64,000 nucleotides of DNA from Streptomyces lincolnensis (GTDB lineage Bacteria; Actinomycetota; Actinomycetes; Streptomycetales; Streptomycetaceae): assembly GCF_021173675.1 (NCBI RefSeq), contig NZ_JAIHON010000001.1, positions 558,001 to 622,000 of the forward strand, in the 5' to 3' direction. Positions 53,441-61,891 of the stretch are shown one piece after another. Below the pieces are notes generated by a model, which was given only the letters and a program-made list of their open reading frames with translations, made no database searches and was not told where the DNA came from. Positions within the stretch are counted from its first letter, which is position 1; every line of letters begins with the position of its first letter. Made by a program: the position numbers and the translations under genes.

Positions 53441-54124
53441 ATGATCGGGATGGATGCCCGTTTCCTCGGCACCGCCGAGTTGGTCGACGTCCCGTCCGTG
53501 GCGGTCGTGGTCGACGTCATGCGTGCTTTCACCGTGGCCGCGTGGGCGTTCGCCCAGGGGGCGGAGAAGATCGTTCTCGCGGAGTCGCTGGACGAAGCCC
53601 TGGAGCTCAGGGCCCGCCACCCGGACTGGGTGGCGCTCAAGGACGGGCCGCCCGCTCCCGGGTTCGACCTCGTCAACTCCCCTGGCCTGCTGCGGTCCGT
53701 CGACCTCACCGGACGGACCGTCGTGCAGAAGACCACGGCGGGGACGGTCGGTGCCCTCGCGGTCAAGGAGGCGTCGTTGGTGCTGTGCGCGGGTTTCGTG
53801 GTGGCGGAGGCGACCGCTCGGCTCCTGCGGGAACGCGCGAGCGACAGTGTCACGTTCGTGATCACCGGCGAGGACGGGAGGGCCGACGAGGATCTGGCGT
53901 GCGCTCAGTACATCGCTCGAAGGGTCACCGAGCCCGACGCGGACGCGACCGACTTCGTCCGCCGCGCTGCCGAGTCGCGCGCCGCCGCCGAGTTGGCGGA
54001 GGGGGTGCGGCAAGGCGCCCACCCCGATGACGTCGCCCTCTGTCTTGAGGTCGACCGGTTCCCCTTCGCCATGGTGGCGACGGTGGAAGGTTCGCTCATG
54101 GTCCTGCGTCCGAGGGCGGAGTGA
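53441..54124 (+). CDS. ComB-like 2-phosphosulfolactate phosphatase family protein
   Basis: This 227-residue protein carries [52 protein letters not shown] and [14 protein letters not shown], matching the ComB family. The archetype dephosphorylates 2-phosphosulfolactate with Mg2+ in coenzyme M synthesis. Streptomyces does not make coenzyme M, so another phosphoester substrate is likely. The 3' end overlaps the convergent HAD gene by 29 bases. Confidence 0.85.
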   Translation: MIGMDARFLGTAELVDVPSVAVVVDVMRAFTVAAWAFAQGAEKIVLAESLDEALELRARHPDWVALKDGPPAPGFDLVNSPGLLRSVDLTGRTVVQKTTAGTVGALAVKEASLVLCAGFVVAEATARLLRERASDSVTFVITGEDGRADEDLACAQYIARRVTEPDADATDFVRRAAESRAAAELAEGVRQGAHPDDVALCLEVDRFPFAMVATVEGSLMVLRPRAE

Positions 54125-54785
54125 CGGTCCGCAGGGCAAGGATGTCGGGGAGGGCGTCGCGCAGACTGCCGAAGTGCCGGTGTACGCCGGGCACCGCCGC
54201 CGGGGTGTTCACGCCCCACACCGTCATGCCGGCCCGCAGCCCCGCCTCCACGCCGGACGGGGCGTCCTCGACGACCAGGCAGTCCTGCGGACGGGCGCCG
54301 AGCCGCTCGGCGGCCAGCAGGTAGGGCACGGGGGACGGCTTGCCCTCGGACACGGCGGCCGCGTCCACGACGACGTCCGGCATGGGCAGGCCCGTGCGGG
54401 CGAACCGGCCGCGCACCCGGTGTTCGTAGTTCGAGGTCACCAGGGCCCAGGACCCGGCCGGCAGGGCCCGCAGCAGTTCGGAGGCGCCGTCGAAGGCCGT
54501 GTACACGCCGGACCGTACGTCCTCGTCCTCCAGGGCGTGCAGCGCGGCCAGGCATTCCTGGGGGTCCCGTCGCGGGGCCACGGTCGCGAAGGTCTCCAGC
54601 GGCCGTGTCCGCAACGCCACGCGGTAGACCTCGGCCGCGTCCAGGCCGTACCGCTCCGCCCAGGTCGCCCAGACACGGCGCTGGTTGTCCACGGCGTCGA
54701 TCAGGGTGCCGTCGACGTCGAAGAGGACGTATGCGGCGGGGGCGGTGGCAGCGGCGCCGGCGGGGCGTCGAAGATCTTCGGTCAC
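54096..54785 (-). CDS. HAD-family phosphatase
   Basis: This 229-residue hydrolase has motif [10 protein letters not shown] (nucleophile and acid Asp), motif [11 protein letters not shown], motif III Lys in [17 protein letters not shown] and motif [20 protein letters not shown] helical cap lies between motifs I and II, as in phosphoglycolate or sugar-phosphate phosphatases. The GTG at 54785 gives a normal length; an ATG at 54821 would add 12 residues. Confidence 0.88.
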   Translation of the reverse strand: MTEDLRRPAGAAATAPAAYVLFDVDGTLIDAVDNQRRVWATWAERYGLDAAEVYRVALRTRPLETFATVAPRRDPQECLAALHALEDEDVRSGVYTAFDGASELLRALPAGSWALVTSNYEHRVRGRFARTGLPMPDVVVDAAAVSEGKPSPVPYLLAAERLGARPQDCLVVEDAPSGVEAGLRAGMTVWGVNTPAAVPGVHRHFGSLRDALPDILALRTVTPPSDAGP

Positions 54786-54837
54786 GGCGTGATCATGCCA
54801 GGCCTCGGGCGACACCCCCACTGTCGGACCCGGCCAC

Positions 54838-54843
54838 TAGGGT
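54838..54843 (+). promoter_or_regulatory. TAGGGT -10 element, probable leaderless start
   Basis: TAGGGT ends seven bases before the ATG at 54851, the spacing expected if transcription starts at or next to the A of the start codon. No ribosome site is visible between them. Confidence 0.4.
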
Positions 54844-54850
54844 CCCGATC

Positions 54851-55657
54851 ATGCGGATCACGAGCGACGGCTTCGAGTGGCTGGACGAGGAGATGGGGCG
54901 TGGCTTCGACGGCTTCTGCCTCACGATGGTCAAGGGCATCAGCCATGTCGACCTGGCCGTCCGCCTGGGCGCGGAGCCGGGCGGCCTCATGAGTGCGGAG
55001 ACGGCACGGGAGATGCTGGAACTGTCTCCCGGGCCGTGGGACCTGCCCGAGCTGGCGATGCTGGGGCGGACGGTCGACGGCTGGGCCTTCGCGATCGAGT
55101 CACCGACGGCGAGCGACCACGGGTACCGGCTCGCCCCCGGCAGGGACCTGTGGTCGGCGCACACCGTCGTACGCGTGTCGGACAGCACGATGGACCCGCC
55201 GGTCATCAACGTCACCGTCGACGGCGAACCCGACTGGATGTTCTGGGAGTACCGCACCGACCACACGGACCACCCCCTCACCCGCCGCCTGGCCCTCGGC
55301 ACCGGCGAGGTGCGGATGTCGGACGTGTACCGGGCCATGGGCGACCACTACGGCCTCTCCCTCCCCCGCCAGGCCATCACCGAACGCCTCCTCCCCCACG
55401 CCTTCACCGAACCGAGGGTGCGCGTACGCGCCCTGGCCGCCTGCCCGGTCTGCGGCGGCCGGATGATCCCCCACCGCGGCGATCCCCGGAAGCCGGACGA
55501 CCTCCGGCTCGTCTGCGTCTTCTACAAGGTCCGCAACGCCGACGGCCACCCGCCCGGGGGCTGCCCGGGAGAGATCCGCGGGGCGGCCCTGGCCGGAGCG
55601 ATACACGAAGAGCCGAACCCCAAGTACGCCAACATCCGCATGCCGGACGAGGAGTAG
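54851..55657 (+). CDS. Hypothetical protein, possibly DUF6461, with Cys-rich C-terminal motif
   Basis: This 268-residue cytoplasmic protein opens FEWLDEEMGRGFDGFCLTMVKGISHVDLAVRLG, a pattern seen in actinobacterial hypothetical proteins (DUF6461-like; recalled, uncertain). The last 80 residues hold CPVCGGRMIPHRGD...LVCVF...GGCPG, with four Cys that could make a small zinc site. Function unknown. The mRNA may be leaderless. Confidence 0.72.
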   Translation: MRITSDGFEWLDEEMGRGFDGFCLTMVKGISHVDLAVRLGAEPGGLMSAETAREMLELSPGPWDLPELAMLGRTVDGWAFAIESPTASDHGYRLAPGRDLWSAHTVVRVSDSTMDPPVINVTVDGEPDWMFWEYRTDHTDHPLTRRLALGTGEVRMSDVYRAMGDHYGLSLPRQAITERLLPHAFTEPRVRVRALAACPVCGGRMIPHRGDPRKPDDLRLVCVFYKVRNADGHPPGGCPGEIRGAALAGAIHEEPNPKYANIRMPDEE

Positions 55658-55734
55658 AGCGGAGGAGAGAAGCAGAACGGAGGGGAGGGCCAGAGCGGGC
55701 CGCATTGTCAGTGCCGGGTGGAACACTGCCCCGC

Positions 55735-56334
55735 ATGACCGAACCCAATCCGAAAGCCGACCTCCTGCGGTATCTCCAGGACGGTCGGGACGCGCTGGTG
55801 TGGAAGCTCGACGGACTCTCGGAGTACGACGTGCGCCGTCCCCTGACTCCCACCGGGACGAACCTGCTGGGGCTGGTGAAGCACGTCGCCGGTGTGGAGC
55901 TGGGGTACCTCGGCGACACCTTCGGGCGGCCGTTCTTCGAGGGCGAGGTGCCGTCCTGGTGGTACACGCAGGACTCGGAGCCCAACGCGGACATGTGGGC
56001 CACGGCGGACGAGTCGCGCGAGGACATCGTCGGGCTGTACCGGCGGGCCTGGGAGCACTCGGACGCCACGATCGCGCAGCTGGACCTGGAGGCCCTCGGG
56101 CACGTCCCGTGGTGGCCGGAGGAGCGGCGGGAGGTGACGCTCCACCACATCATCGTCCGCGTGATCACCGACACCCAGCGGCACGCCGGCCAGGCCGACA
56201 TCGTGCGCGAGCTCATCGACGGCGCCGCCGGGCACCTGCGGGGCAAGGACAGCCTGCCGCCCGGGGACGAGATCTCGTGGGAGGAGTACCGAGGTCAGCT
56301 GGAGCGTGTGGCGCGGGAGGCCGGCAAGGTCTGA
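55735..56334 (+). CDS. DinB/DUF664 family protein
   Basis: This 199-residue four-helix protein begins NPKADLLRYLQDGRDALVWKLDGLSEYDVRRPLTPTGTNLLGLVKHVAGVELGYLGDTFG. HHIIVRVITDTQRHAGQADIVRELIDG follows later; conserved His in these two segments would bind a metal. DinB-fold enzymes include thiol-dependent (mycothiol) transferases, but many have no known role. Its 3' end overlaps the HTH-NACHT gene by 40 bases. Confidence 0.88.
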   Translation: MTEPNPKADLLRYLQDGRDALVWKLDGLSEYDVRRPLTPTGTNLLGLVKHVAGVELGYLGDTFGRPFFEGEVPSWWYTQDSEPNADMWATADESREDIVGLYRRAWEHSDATIAQLDLEALGHVPWWPEERREVTLHHIIVRVITDTQRHAGQADIVRELIDGAAGHLRGKDSLPPGDEISWEEYRGQLERVAREAGKV

Positions 56335-59300
56335 TTCTTTCGGCCCCAGATCCTCTCCACGTCGGCGAACTCGGCCTCGTAGGCGCCCGGTCGGAGTGCG
56401 GGGCGCAGATATCCGAGGTCGGAGGGGCGCAGGAGGCCGAAGGCGGGGGCGGGGAGCGCGGCGAGGAGTTCCGGGGCACGGGCGGCGAGCCAGTCGGTCA
56501 GATCCAGTTCGGCCGCGATGCGCAGGAGGCCGATGACGGCGGCGGGGTGACGGGTGGCGAGGAACGGCAGGTCGAGGTCGGCGAGGAGGTCGTCGATCTC
56601 CTCATCTGCGCCACCGCCGGCCAGCGCGGACCATCTCCAGGTGCTGCTGGAACGCCCGTCCTTGACCAGGTGCAGCAGAGCGCGCAGCGAGGTGTTCCGG
56701 TCGCCGGGGATGTCGCGCAGTCCCACGTCCTTCTGGAGGTCGGCGAGGGTGAGGGTCACGTCACGGTCGACCCGCCCCACGGCGGCGTACACGCAGTCCA
56801 GAAGCGCCTCCTGGAGCCCGCCCGTGAGACCGGTACCGAGCTCGGCGACGCACTCACTCAGCTCACGCAGGACGCCCAGCAGGTCCTCGTCCGACAGCAG
56901 GGGGACATCCTCGACCAACCGGCGGCACACGGCTTCCAGGTAGATGTCGGCCTCGCCGGACGGCAACAGCGGGACGGAGCCCACACACTGGACGTAGAGC
57001 CCGGGCAGCGCCGTCGCCGTCAGGTCGCGCGCCTGTCCCATGAGCAGGGCGATGAGCGACTGTGCCGCCGAACGCGGATGCCCGGCATGGTCGGTTCGGT
57101 ACATCAGCAGCGTGTGGGGCATCCGGCGGAGCAGCGGATAGACCGCGTGCAGCAGAAGTTCGGCATGGCGATCACCGAGGAACGTCAGCTGGGTGAACAC
57201 CTCCGCCGCCGCGTCCGACGAGGAGATGACCGCCGGCCCGACGTCGTGGGCATCCGGATCGTCGGCCGTGCCGAGCATCCAGCCGAGGTGGTGGTCGAGG
57301 GACAGCGTCGGGGTCGTGCTGAGCCTCATGTCCGGTCGCAGTTCGGTGGCGTCGTCCGGGTTCGGCCGCCAGCAGCGATCGGGGTCGAGTGTGGAGGAGA
57401 GGAGTTTCCACGACTCCTCGGACAGCTGGGACCGCCACATCATCGTGCGCCGCCGCCAGGCGTCGCCCAGCCCCTCGGCCCCGAGGAACTCCGAGGCGTG
57501 CACCTCCCCCGCCGCCACGACCGCGATCAGCAGCAGGTTGACCTCGTACACGGCGTCCCGGTAGGCCCTGGTCACACGGACCGGCGCGTGTTCGGGGCCG
57601 CCGCGCTGTCCGGAGTTCCACTCGGCCGCCCGGAACAGCTCGACGAGCAGTTCCTGGAGCCGGTGCCGGGACCGGTCCTCCGGCCAGGCTGCGAGCATGC
57701 CCCAGAGGTTCTCCACGAGTTGGGCGCGGTCGGTGAGCGGAGTGAAGGACAGCAGCGTGTACAGCTCGCCGTCGTCCCGGTCCGCCCCGCTCTCCGCCAC
57801 CGCACGGCCGGCCAGCCGCCGCAGGGCCTGGTCGATCAACCGTGCCGCCAGGTGCTCGCCGAACGTCGCGTGCATGAACTCGTAGCTGCGCAGACGTTGT
57901 TCGGTGACCACGGCCTGGGCCTCGTGGACGAAGAAGAACCGGCCGAAGACCAGCCCAGAGCCAGAGCCGGCCTGCTCCCCGTGCGCCGCCGGATCCGCCA
58001 GGGCCCGCAGGTCGCGGTCCGCCTCCTCGCCGCTGATGGCCTGCGCGCCCCGATGGAACATGCCGAGGGCGATCACCGACAGGCGGTGGAACTCCCGGTC
58101 GATCGCGGCGGCCTGCTCGTGCGGGGGCAGCGAGCCGTCCTTGTCCACCTGGCGTCGGACGAACTCGGTGAGCAGCCGGTCGTAGAGCTGCGTACGGCTG
58201 ATGCTCTCGTCGTCGCCGAGTCGCTGGAGCGCGTTGTCGACGGCGTCGTACAGGGCGAGCATCAGGAGCAGGAGAGGCTGGGAGGCCAGGTCCCGGTGGG
58301 GCCGTAGGTCGGCCGGGGACAGCGGACGCAGGCCGTGCTGTTCCAGGTAAGCGGCGTTCGTGGTGTTCCAGATGGTCAGCCAGCGGGCGATCTCGGATGC
58401 CCCGAACGGCTCCAGGCGCAGCACCTGGGTACCCTCGGGGACGTCCGTGCGATCGGCCACCACGGTCCGGCTTGTCACTATCACGACGAGGGGGCGACCG
58501 AGGTCGGCCTCGCGCTGCTGGAACCGCTGGACGTCCCGCAGATAGCTCCACTGCCGTGCGGAGTCGAGCCGTTGGGCGCCCGCCTGGAGCAGTTCGTCGA
58601 ATCCGTCCAGCAGCACGACCGGGGTCACACCGGGCTGTTCCTCCGACCAGTCCGGCCAGTTCACCGGTCGCCCGGTGGCCAGCCTCAGGGTGTGTTCCAG
58701 CTGGGTCTGGACGTCCGCCTCCGCGGGCGTGTGCCGCAGCTCCACGCGCAGGGGCCGGAACTCCGGCGCGGGCAGCCGGGCCGTCAGCAGCTTCGTGAAC
58801 AGGGACTTGCCCGCGCCCGGATGCCCGAGCACCAGCAGCGGGGCCAGCAGGGCGGGGAGGCTGAGCAGGTGACCGGCGAGGAACCGGTCGAATCCGTCGT
58901 ACGACGGCCGCTGTTCCCACCACTTGTCCGAGGCGATGGCCTCGCCGAGCGCCACGTCCGATCCGACCAGCCGGAAGCGCGGGCTGATGTACCCGTCCGC
59001 GAGCAGCGGCAGGCGGGGGCCGGGCGAGTCGAGCGAGGCGATCGGGGCGCGGAGCAAGGCGCGACCGGCGGTGGGGCGCGCGCCCTGGCCCGCGAACTCC
59101 GCCAGCAGGGCGCCGAGTCCGGCCAGCCCGGTCCTCGTCGGATCATTCAGTCGTTCGCTCAGCGCGGCGCAGGGCAGTCCGGCCGCCAACGCGAACTCGG
59201 GGCAGGACGCGGCCAGCGGTGCGGCGGCGTCCTGGTAGTAGCGGTTGAGCCTGCGTGCCGCTTCGCCGGTCACGGTGTACCGAAAACCGTACAGAGAGGG

Positions 59301-60014
59301 CGAGGCGTCGCCGCTGCCGTCGGAGGCCCACGCGTAGAGGTGGGCGTAGTGAGCGTCGCCGGTCAGGTCCTGGATGAGGTCGAGCGCTTCCTCGTGGGTG
59401 GCTCCGTGCCTCAGCACCGCCTTCGCGATCAGCACCACCCGCGCGGCCTGGAGGAGGGCGGCACGGTCGGTCCCGTGCGTGGCCCGCACCCGTTGCGGAA
59501 AGTCCTGGAGCAGGTCGTCGAGGACCGGGAGGGAGTCCGACGCCGCGGTCGGCGACTCCAGCAGCGCCTCCATGCGAGGGGTCAACTCCGGTCTGCGTTC
59601 CGCCAGCAGGTGCATGGCCTCGGGAAGCGCTACGGCCGCCAAGTCACCGGCGACCGGCCTCGCCGTCGGAGGAACGGGAACGGGTCGGGGCGCCCGCGCC
59701 CGATGGATCGCGGAGACCAGCGCTGTCTCGACCGTCCGTTCCAGCTCCGCGTGCCGCGCCTTCCACACCCACTCGTCCAGGTGCATGCCCTGCGGTGACC
59801 CGGGACCGTGCGACTGGGCGCACAGGCTCACGATCCGCCGGACCACGTCCCAGTCCGGCACCGTCCGCCGTTGCCCGCCCAGCAGCCCCGAGACCGTGCT
59901 CTCGCTCAGGCCGAGCGCGGCGGCGATCTCCGTCTGCGGCACACCGCACTTGCGCACGAGCCGCCGAAGCTCTGCGCAGAAGTCCGCGACGGGACCCGCC
60001 GGTGGTGCGGCCAA
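56295..60014 (-). CDS. HTH-NACHT STAND NTPase, candidate immunity protein
   Basis: This is a 1239-residue protein. Residues 10-50 form an XRE-like HTH (QTEIAAALGLSESTVSGLLGG). A helical region of about 330 residues follows. The NACHT-type NTPase has Walker A GHPGAGKS (397-404), Walker B VVLLDGFDELL (466-476), IVTSRT (512-517) and a winged-helix region with EFMHATFGEHLAARL (about 712-726). The last 500 residues are helical and Leu-rich without a recognised effector. The start is TTG with AAGGAG seven bases before. STAND proteins sense a ligand, oligomerise and act in signalling or phage defence; the ligand and output here are unknown. Confidence 0.87.
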   Translation of the reverse strand: MAAPPAGPVADFCAELRRLVRKCGVPQTEIAAALGLSESTVSGLLGGQRRTVPDWDVVRRIVSLCAQSHGPGSPQGMHLDEWVWKARHAELERTVETALVSAIHRARAPRPVPVPPTARPVAGDLAAVALPEAMHLLAERRPELTPRMEALLESPTAASDSLPVLDDLLQDFPQRVRATHGTDRAALLQAARVVLIAKAVLRHGATHEEALDLIQDLTGDAHYAHLYAWASDGSGDASPSLYGFRYTVTGEAARRLNRYYQDAAAPLAASCPEFALAAGLPCAALSERLNDPTRTGLAGLGALLAEFAGQGARPTAGRALLRAPIASLDSPGPRLPLLADGYISPRFRLVGSDVALGEAIASDKWWEQRPSYDGFDRFLAGHLLSLPALLAPLLVLGHPGAGKSLFTKLLTARLPAPEFRPLRVELRHTPAEADVQTQLEHTLRLATGRPVNWPDWSEEQPGVTPVVLLDGFDELLQAGAQRLDSARQWSYLRDVQRFQQREADLGRPLVVIVTSRTVVADRTDVPEGTQVLRLEPFGASEIARWLTIWNTTNAAYLEQHGLRPLSPADLRPHRDLASQPLLLLMLALYDAVDNALQRLGDDESISRTQLYDRLLTEFVRRQVDKDGSLPPHEQAAAIDREFHRLSVIALGMFHRGAQAISGEEADRDLRALADPAAHGEQAGSGSGLVFGRFFFVHEAQAVVTEQRLRSYEFMHATFGEHLAARLIDQALRRLAGRAVAESGADRDDGELYTLLSFTPLTDRAQLVENLWGMLAAWPEDRSRHRLQELLVELFRAAEWNSGQRGGPEHAPVRVTRAYRDAVYEVNLLLIAVVAAGEVHASEFLGAEGLGDAWRRRTMMWRSQLSEESWKLLSSTLDPDRCWRPNPDDATELRPDMRLSTTPTLSLDHHLGWMLGTADDPDAHDVGPAVISSSDAAAEVFTQLTFLGDRHAELLLHAVYPLLRRMPHTLLMYRTDHAGHPRSAAQSLIALLMGQARDLTATALPGLYVQCVGSVPLLPSGEADIYLEAVCRRLVEDVPLLSDEDLLGVLRELSECVAELGTGLTGGLQEALLDCVYAAVGRVDRDVTLTLADLQKDVGLRDIPGDRNTSLRALLHLVKDGRSSSTWRWSALAGGGADEEIDDLLADLDLPFLATRHPAAVIGLLRIAAELDLTDWLAARAPELLAALPAPAFGLLRPSDLGYLRPALRPGAYEAEFADVERIWGRKNQTLPASRATRSS

Positions 60015-60187
60015 CTCCCCACTCCTTCGACTTCGACGCGGTTCGCCGGAATGCCCCGAAGCGTACGACCTGACCTGCGTCTTCCGCCGGGAGTTCGGCG
60101 GGATTCGGAATCCTGCGGCAGCGCGGTCCGGTGCGGCGAACCTCGTTCCGTCAGCGGTTCGCCGTCACCACCATCGAAGGAAGCCCC

Positions 60188-60361
60188 ATGGCCTTCCCGC
60201 CGTTTCACCTCCCCGTCCTGCTCGCGGTCCTCGTCTTCACCGCGCTCTACGTGGGAGTCGTCCTGCCCGCCGTCTGGTCCCGGAAGCCGGCCCGCCGGAG
60301 CGCCGCGCTCAAGGTGCTCGCCCAACTCCTCGGCGCTGTCCGTCGATGGAGGCGGCGCTAG
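60188..60361 (+). CDS. Small single-span membrane protein, 57 residues
   Basis: The protein has one hydrophobic segment (PVLLAVLVFTALYVGVVLPAVW) followed by a strongly basic tail (SRKPARRS...RRWRRR). GAAGGAA lies five bases before the ATG. It is divergent from the HTH-NACHT gene, with 173 bases between, and overlaps the convergent ThuA gene by 53 bases. Coding is supported by the ribosome site and the membrane-protein pattern; the function is unknown. Confidence 0.6.
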   Translation: MAFPPFHLPVLLAVLVFTALYVGVVLPAVWSRKPARRSAALKVLAQLLGAVRRWRRR

Positions 60362-61028
60362 GGCGGTGCGATCGGGCGAGCCCCGCCGCCCAGTCGAGGC
60401 CGCCCAGGAGGTGGGCGCGGAACATCGGATCCGTGTAGGCCTCGGCTGCGTGGCCGAGGGCGGTGTAGAAGACGCGGCCCCCGCCCTGGGGGCGGCACCA
60501 GGCCAGGGGGTGGTCGGGGCCCATGCCGCCGCCGCTGTACGACGACTCGTCGGCGGAGAGCAACACCCGTACGGCGGCACGGGGGTTGGCGCGGAAGTCG
60601 TACCACTCGTCGGTGAAGTCCCATACGGCGGGCAGGTGGGAGGTGGCCGGATGGTCGTGGTCCTCTACGACCACCCTTCCGGGCTGGAACTCCGGGTGGC
60701 GGGCGAAGCGGGCGCCCAACAGCTCGCCGTAGTACGGCCAGTCGTACTCCGTGCAGGCCGCCGCGTGCACTCCGGCGAAGCCACCGCCCGACTCCACGTA
60801 CCCGGCCAGCCGTTCGCGCCCGGCCGGCGTGAGCACCTCGCCGCTGGTGGAGAGGAAGACCACGGCGGCATACGCGTCGAGGGGCGCTTCGAGGGCCGCC
60901 GGGTCCTCGCTGGCGTCCACCTCGAAGGGGCCGAGCGTGCGGACGGCGGCGACGGCGGCCGGGATGGAGTCGTGCCGGTAGTCGGCGGTACGGGTGTAGA
61001 GGAGGAGGCGCGGTCGTCCGGGGTCCAT
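60309..61028 (-). CDS. ThuA-domain protein (trehalose utilisation family)
   Basis: This 239-residue class I glutamine amidotransferase-like fold protein has LLLYTRTADYRHDSIPAAVAAV, YAAVVFLSTSGEVLTPAGRERL, GFAGVHAAACTEYDWPYYGELLGARFARHPEFQ and GRVFYTALGHAAEAYTDPMFRAHLLGGLDWAAG, the ThuA signature. ThuA is linked to trehalose/disaccharide catabolism in rhizobia; the biochemical role elsewhere is unclear. The C-terminus runs over the convergent 57-residue gene. Confidence 0.88.
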   Translation of the reverse strand: MDPGRPRLLLYTRTADYRHDSIPAAVAAVRTLGPFEVDASEDPAALEAPLDAYAAVVFLSTSGEVLTPAGRERLAGYVESGGGFAGVHAAACTEYDWPYYGELLGARFARHPEFQPGRVVVEDHDHPATSHLPAVWDFTDEWYDFRANPRAAVRVLLSADESSYSGGGMGPDHPLAWCRPQGGGRVFYTALGHAAEAYTDPMFRAHLLGGLDWAAGLARSHRPSAASIDGQRRGVGRAP

Positions 61029-61079
61029 GGCATCCGACTCTACGGCCGCGTCGCCCTCGCCACTGTCGCTGTGGGTGAC

Positions 61080-61337
61080 GCGGGTTGATGTCGGCGCGCA
61101 TCGCATCGCGGAAGTCGCGGACGTGGCGGAAGTAGGTCAACGCCGGAGCCACCACGCTGCCGGGAGCGTAGAGCTCCAGTTGGTGCCGTATCTGGTAGCA
61201 GCGCGCGAAGATCCCGTTGGCCAGAGCACGGCGCACCGGACCCGACGGACCTTACGGATCTCCACCATGAGTGACGTGCTCATCGCGATCGCGGCGCCCA
61301 GCAGGGTGGCAACGAGAGTTGTCCACTCCAGCGTCAC
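61080..61337 (-). pseudogene. Decayed gene for a small membrane-anchored protein
   Basis: A GTG at 61337 opens LEWTTLVATLLGAAIAMSTSLMVEIRKVRRVR, a membrane anchor and basic stop-transfer typical of a common Streptomyces hypothetical family. The frame then runs into unrelated residues and stops at 61137. In another minus-strand frame the family's C-terminal part continues (RHQLELYAPGSVVAPALTYFRHVRDFRDAMRAD, about 61080-61210). The middle domain is missing, so an internal deletion with frameshift seems to have destroyed the gene. It starts one base after the stop of the ATP-binding gene, a former operon. Confidence 0.55.
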
Positions 61338-61338
61338 T

Positions 61339-61779
61339 CTAGACACAGAGCCCTCTTGGCATGTTCCGGTCGGCGAACTCGCACCACACGACCTTCCCCG
61401 GACTCCGCTCCCCCACCCCCCACTTGTCCGCCAGCTCCGACACCAGCAGCAGCCCGCGCCCGCCCTCGCCCGGCTGCTCCGGGACCCACGACACGGGTAC
61501 GGCCGGTACGCCGGGCCCGCTGTCGTGCACCTCCACGCGCACCCCGCCGCCGTACGCCGACGGCAGCAGGCGCAGCAGGAAGCCACGGCCGGGCGGGACG
61601 CCGTGCACCAACGCGTTCGTGGCGAGTTCGCTGACGCACAGCACGATGTCGTACGACCGCTCGACCAGGCCCCAGTCGGCCAGCGCCCCGCGCGTGAACT
61701 CGCGGGCCGCCGGGACCGACTGCCGCTCGCGCCGGTAGAAACGCTCACGTGGGGACGGGGGTGGAGTTTCGATGTTCAC
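61339..61779 (-). CDS. SpoIIAB/RsbW-like ATP-binding regulatory protein
   Basis: This 146-residue GHKL ATPase has an N-box CVSELATNALVHG, a G1 box VEVHDSGPG and a G2 box GGRGLLLVSELADKWG. It lacks any sensor or phosphotransfer domain. Such small proteins act as anti-sigma-type kinases or as partners of XRE/DUF397 pairs in Streptomyces development. It is divergent from that pair here, with two strong palindromes in the shared region. The start is GTG 61779. Confidence 0.85.
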   Translation of the reverse strand: MNIETPPPSPRERFYRRERQSVPAAREFTRGALADWGLVERSYDIVLCVSELATNALVHGVPPGRGFLLRLLPSAYGGGVRVEVHDSGPGVPAVPVSWVPEQPGEGGRGLLLVSELADKWGVGERSPGKVVWCEFADRNMPRGLCV

Positions 61780-61803
61780 GGGACGAGAGTCACCCTGCGT
61801 GGT

Positions 61804-61848
61804 CACACTGTGACAGTGTGCGCACCCGTACAGCTTGTTTGTACGGGT
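61804..61848. promoter_or_regulatory. Two long palindromes in the ATPase-XRE divergent region
   Basis: CACACTG-TGA-CAGTGTG (61804-61820) is perfect with 7-base arms. ACCCGTACA (61824-61832) pairs with TGTACGGGT (61840-61848) around 7 bases, a perfect 9-base dyad. They are adjacent, lie 25-88 bases from the two starts, and are natural targets for the XRE protein. Confidence 0.6.
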
Positions 61849-61891
61849 CCACGACAGTGAACGTACGCGCGCGGCTGGGGAGTTGCACCGC

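Noticed and set aside
56295..61028. Possible multi-gene defence island around the NACHT protein
   Set aside because: DinB, ThuA, HAD and ComB neighbours are not known defence genes, and no restriction, CRISPR or integrase genes are visible. Kept as a single-gene candidate only.
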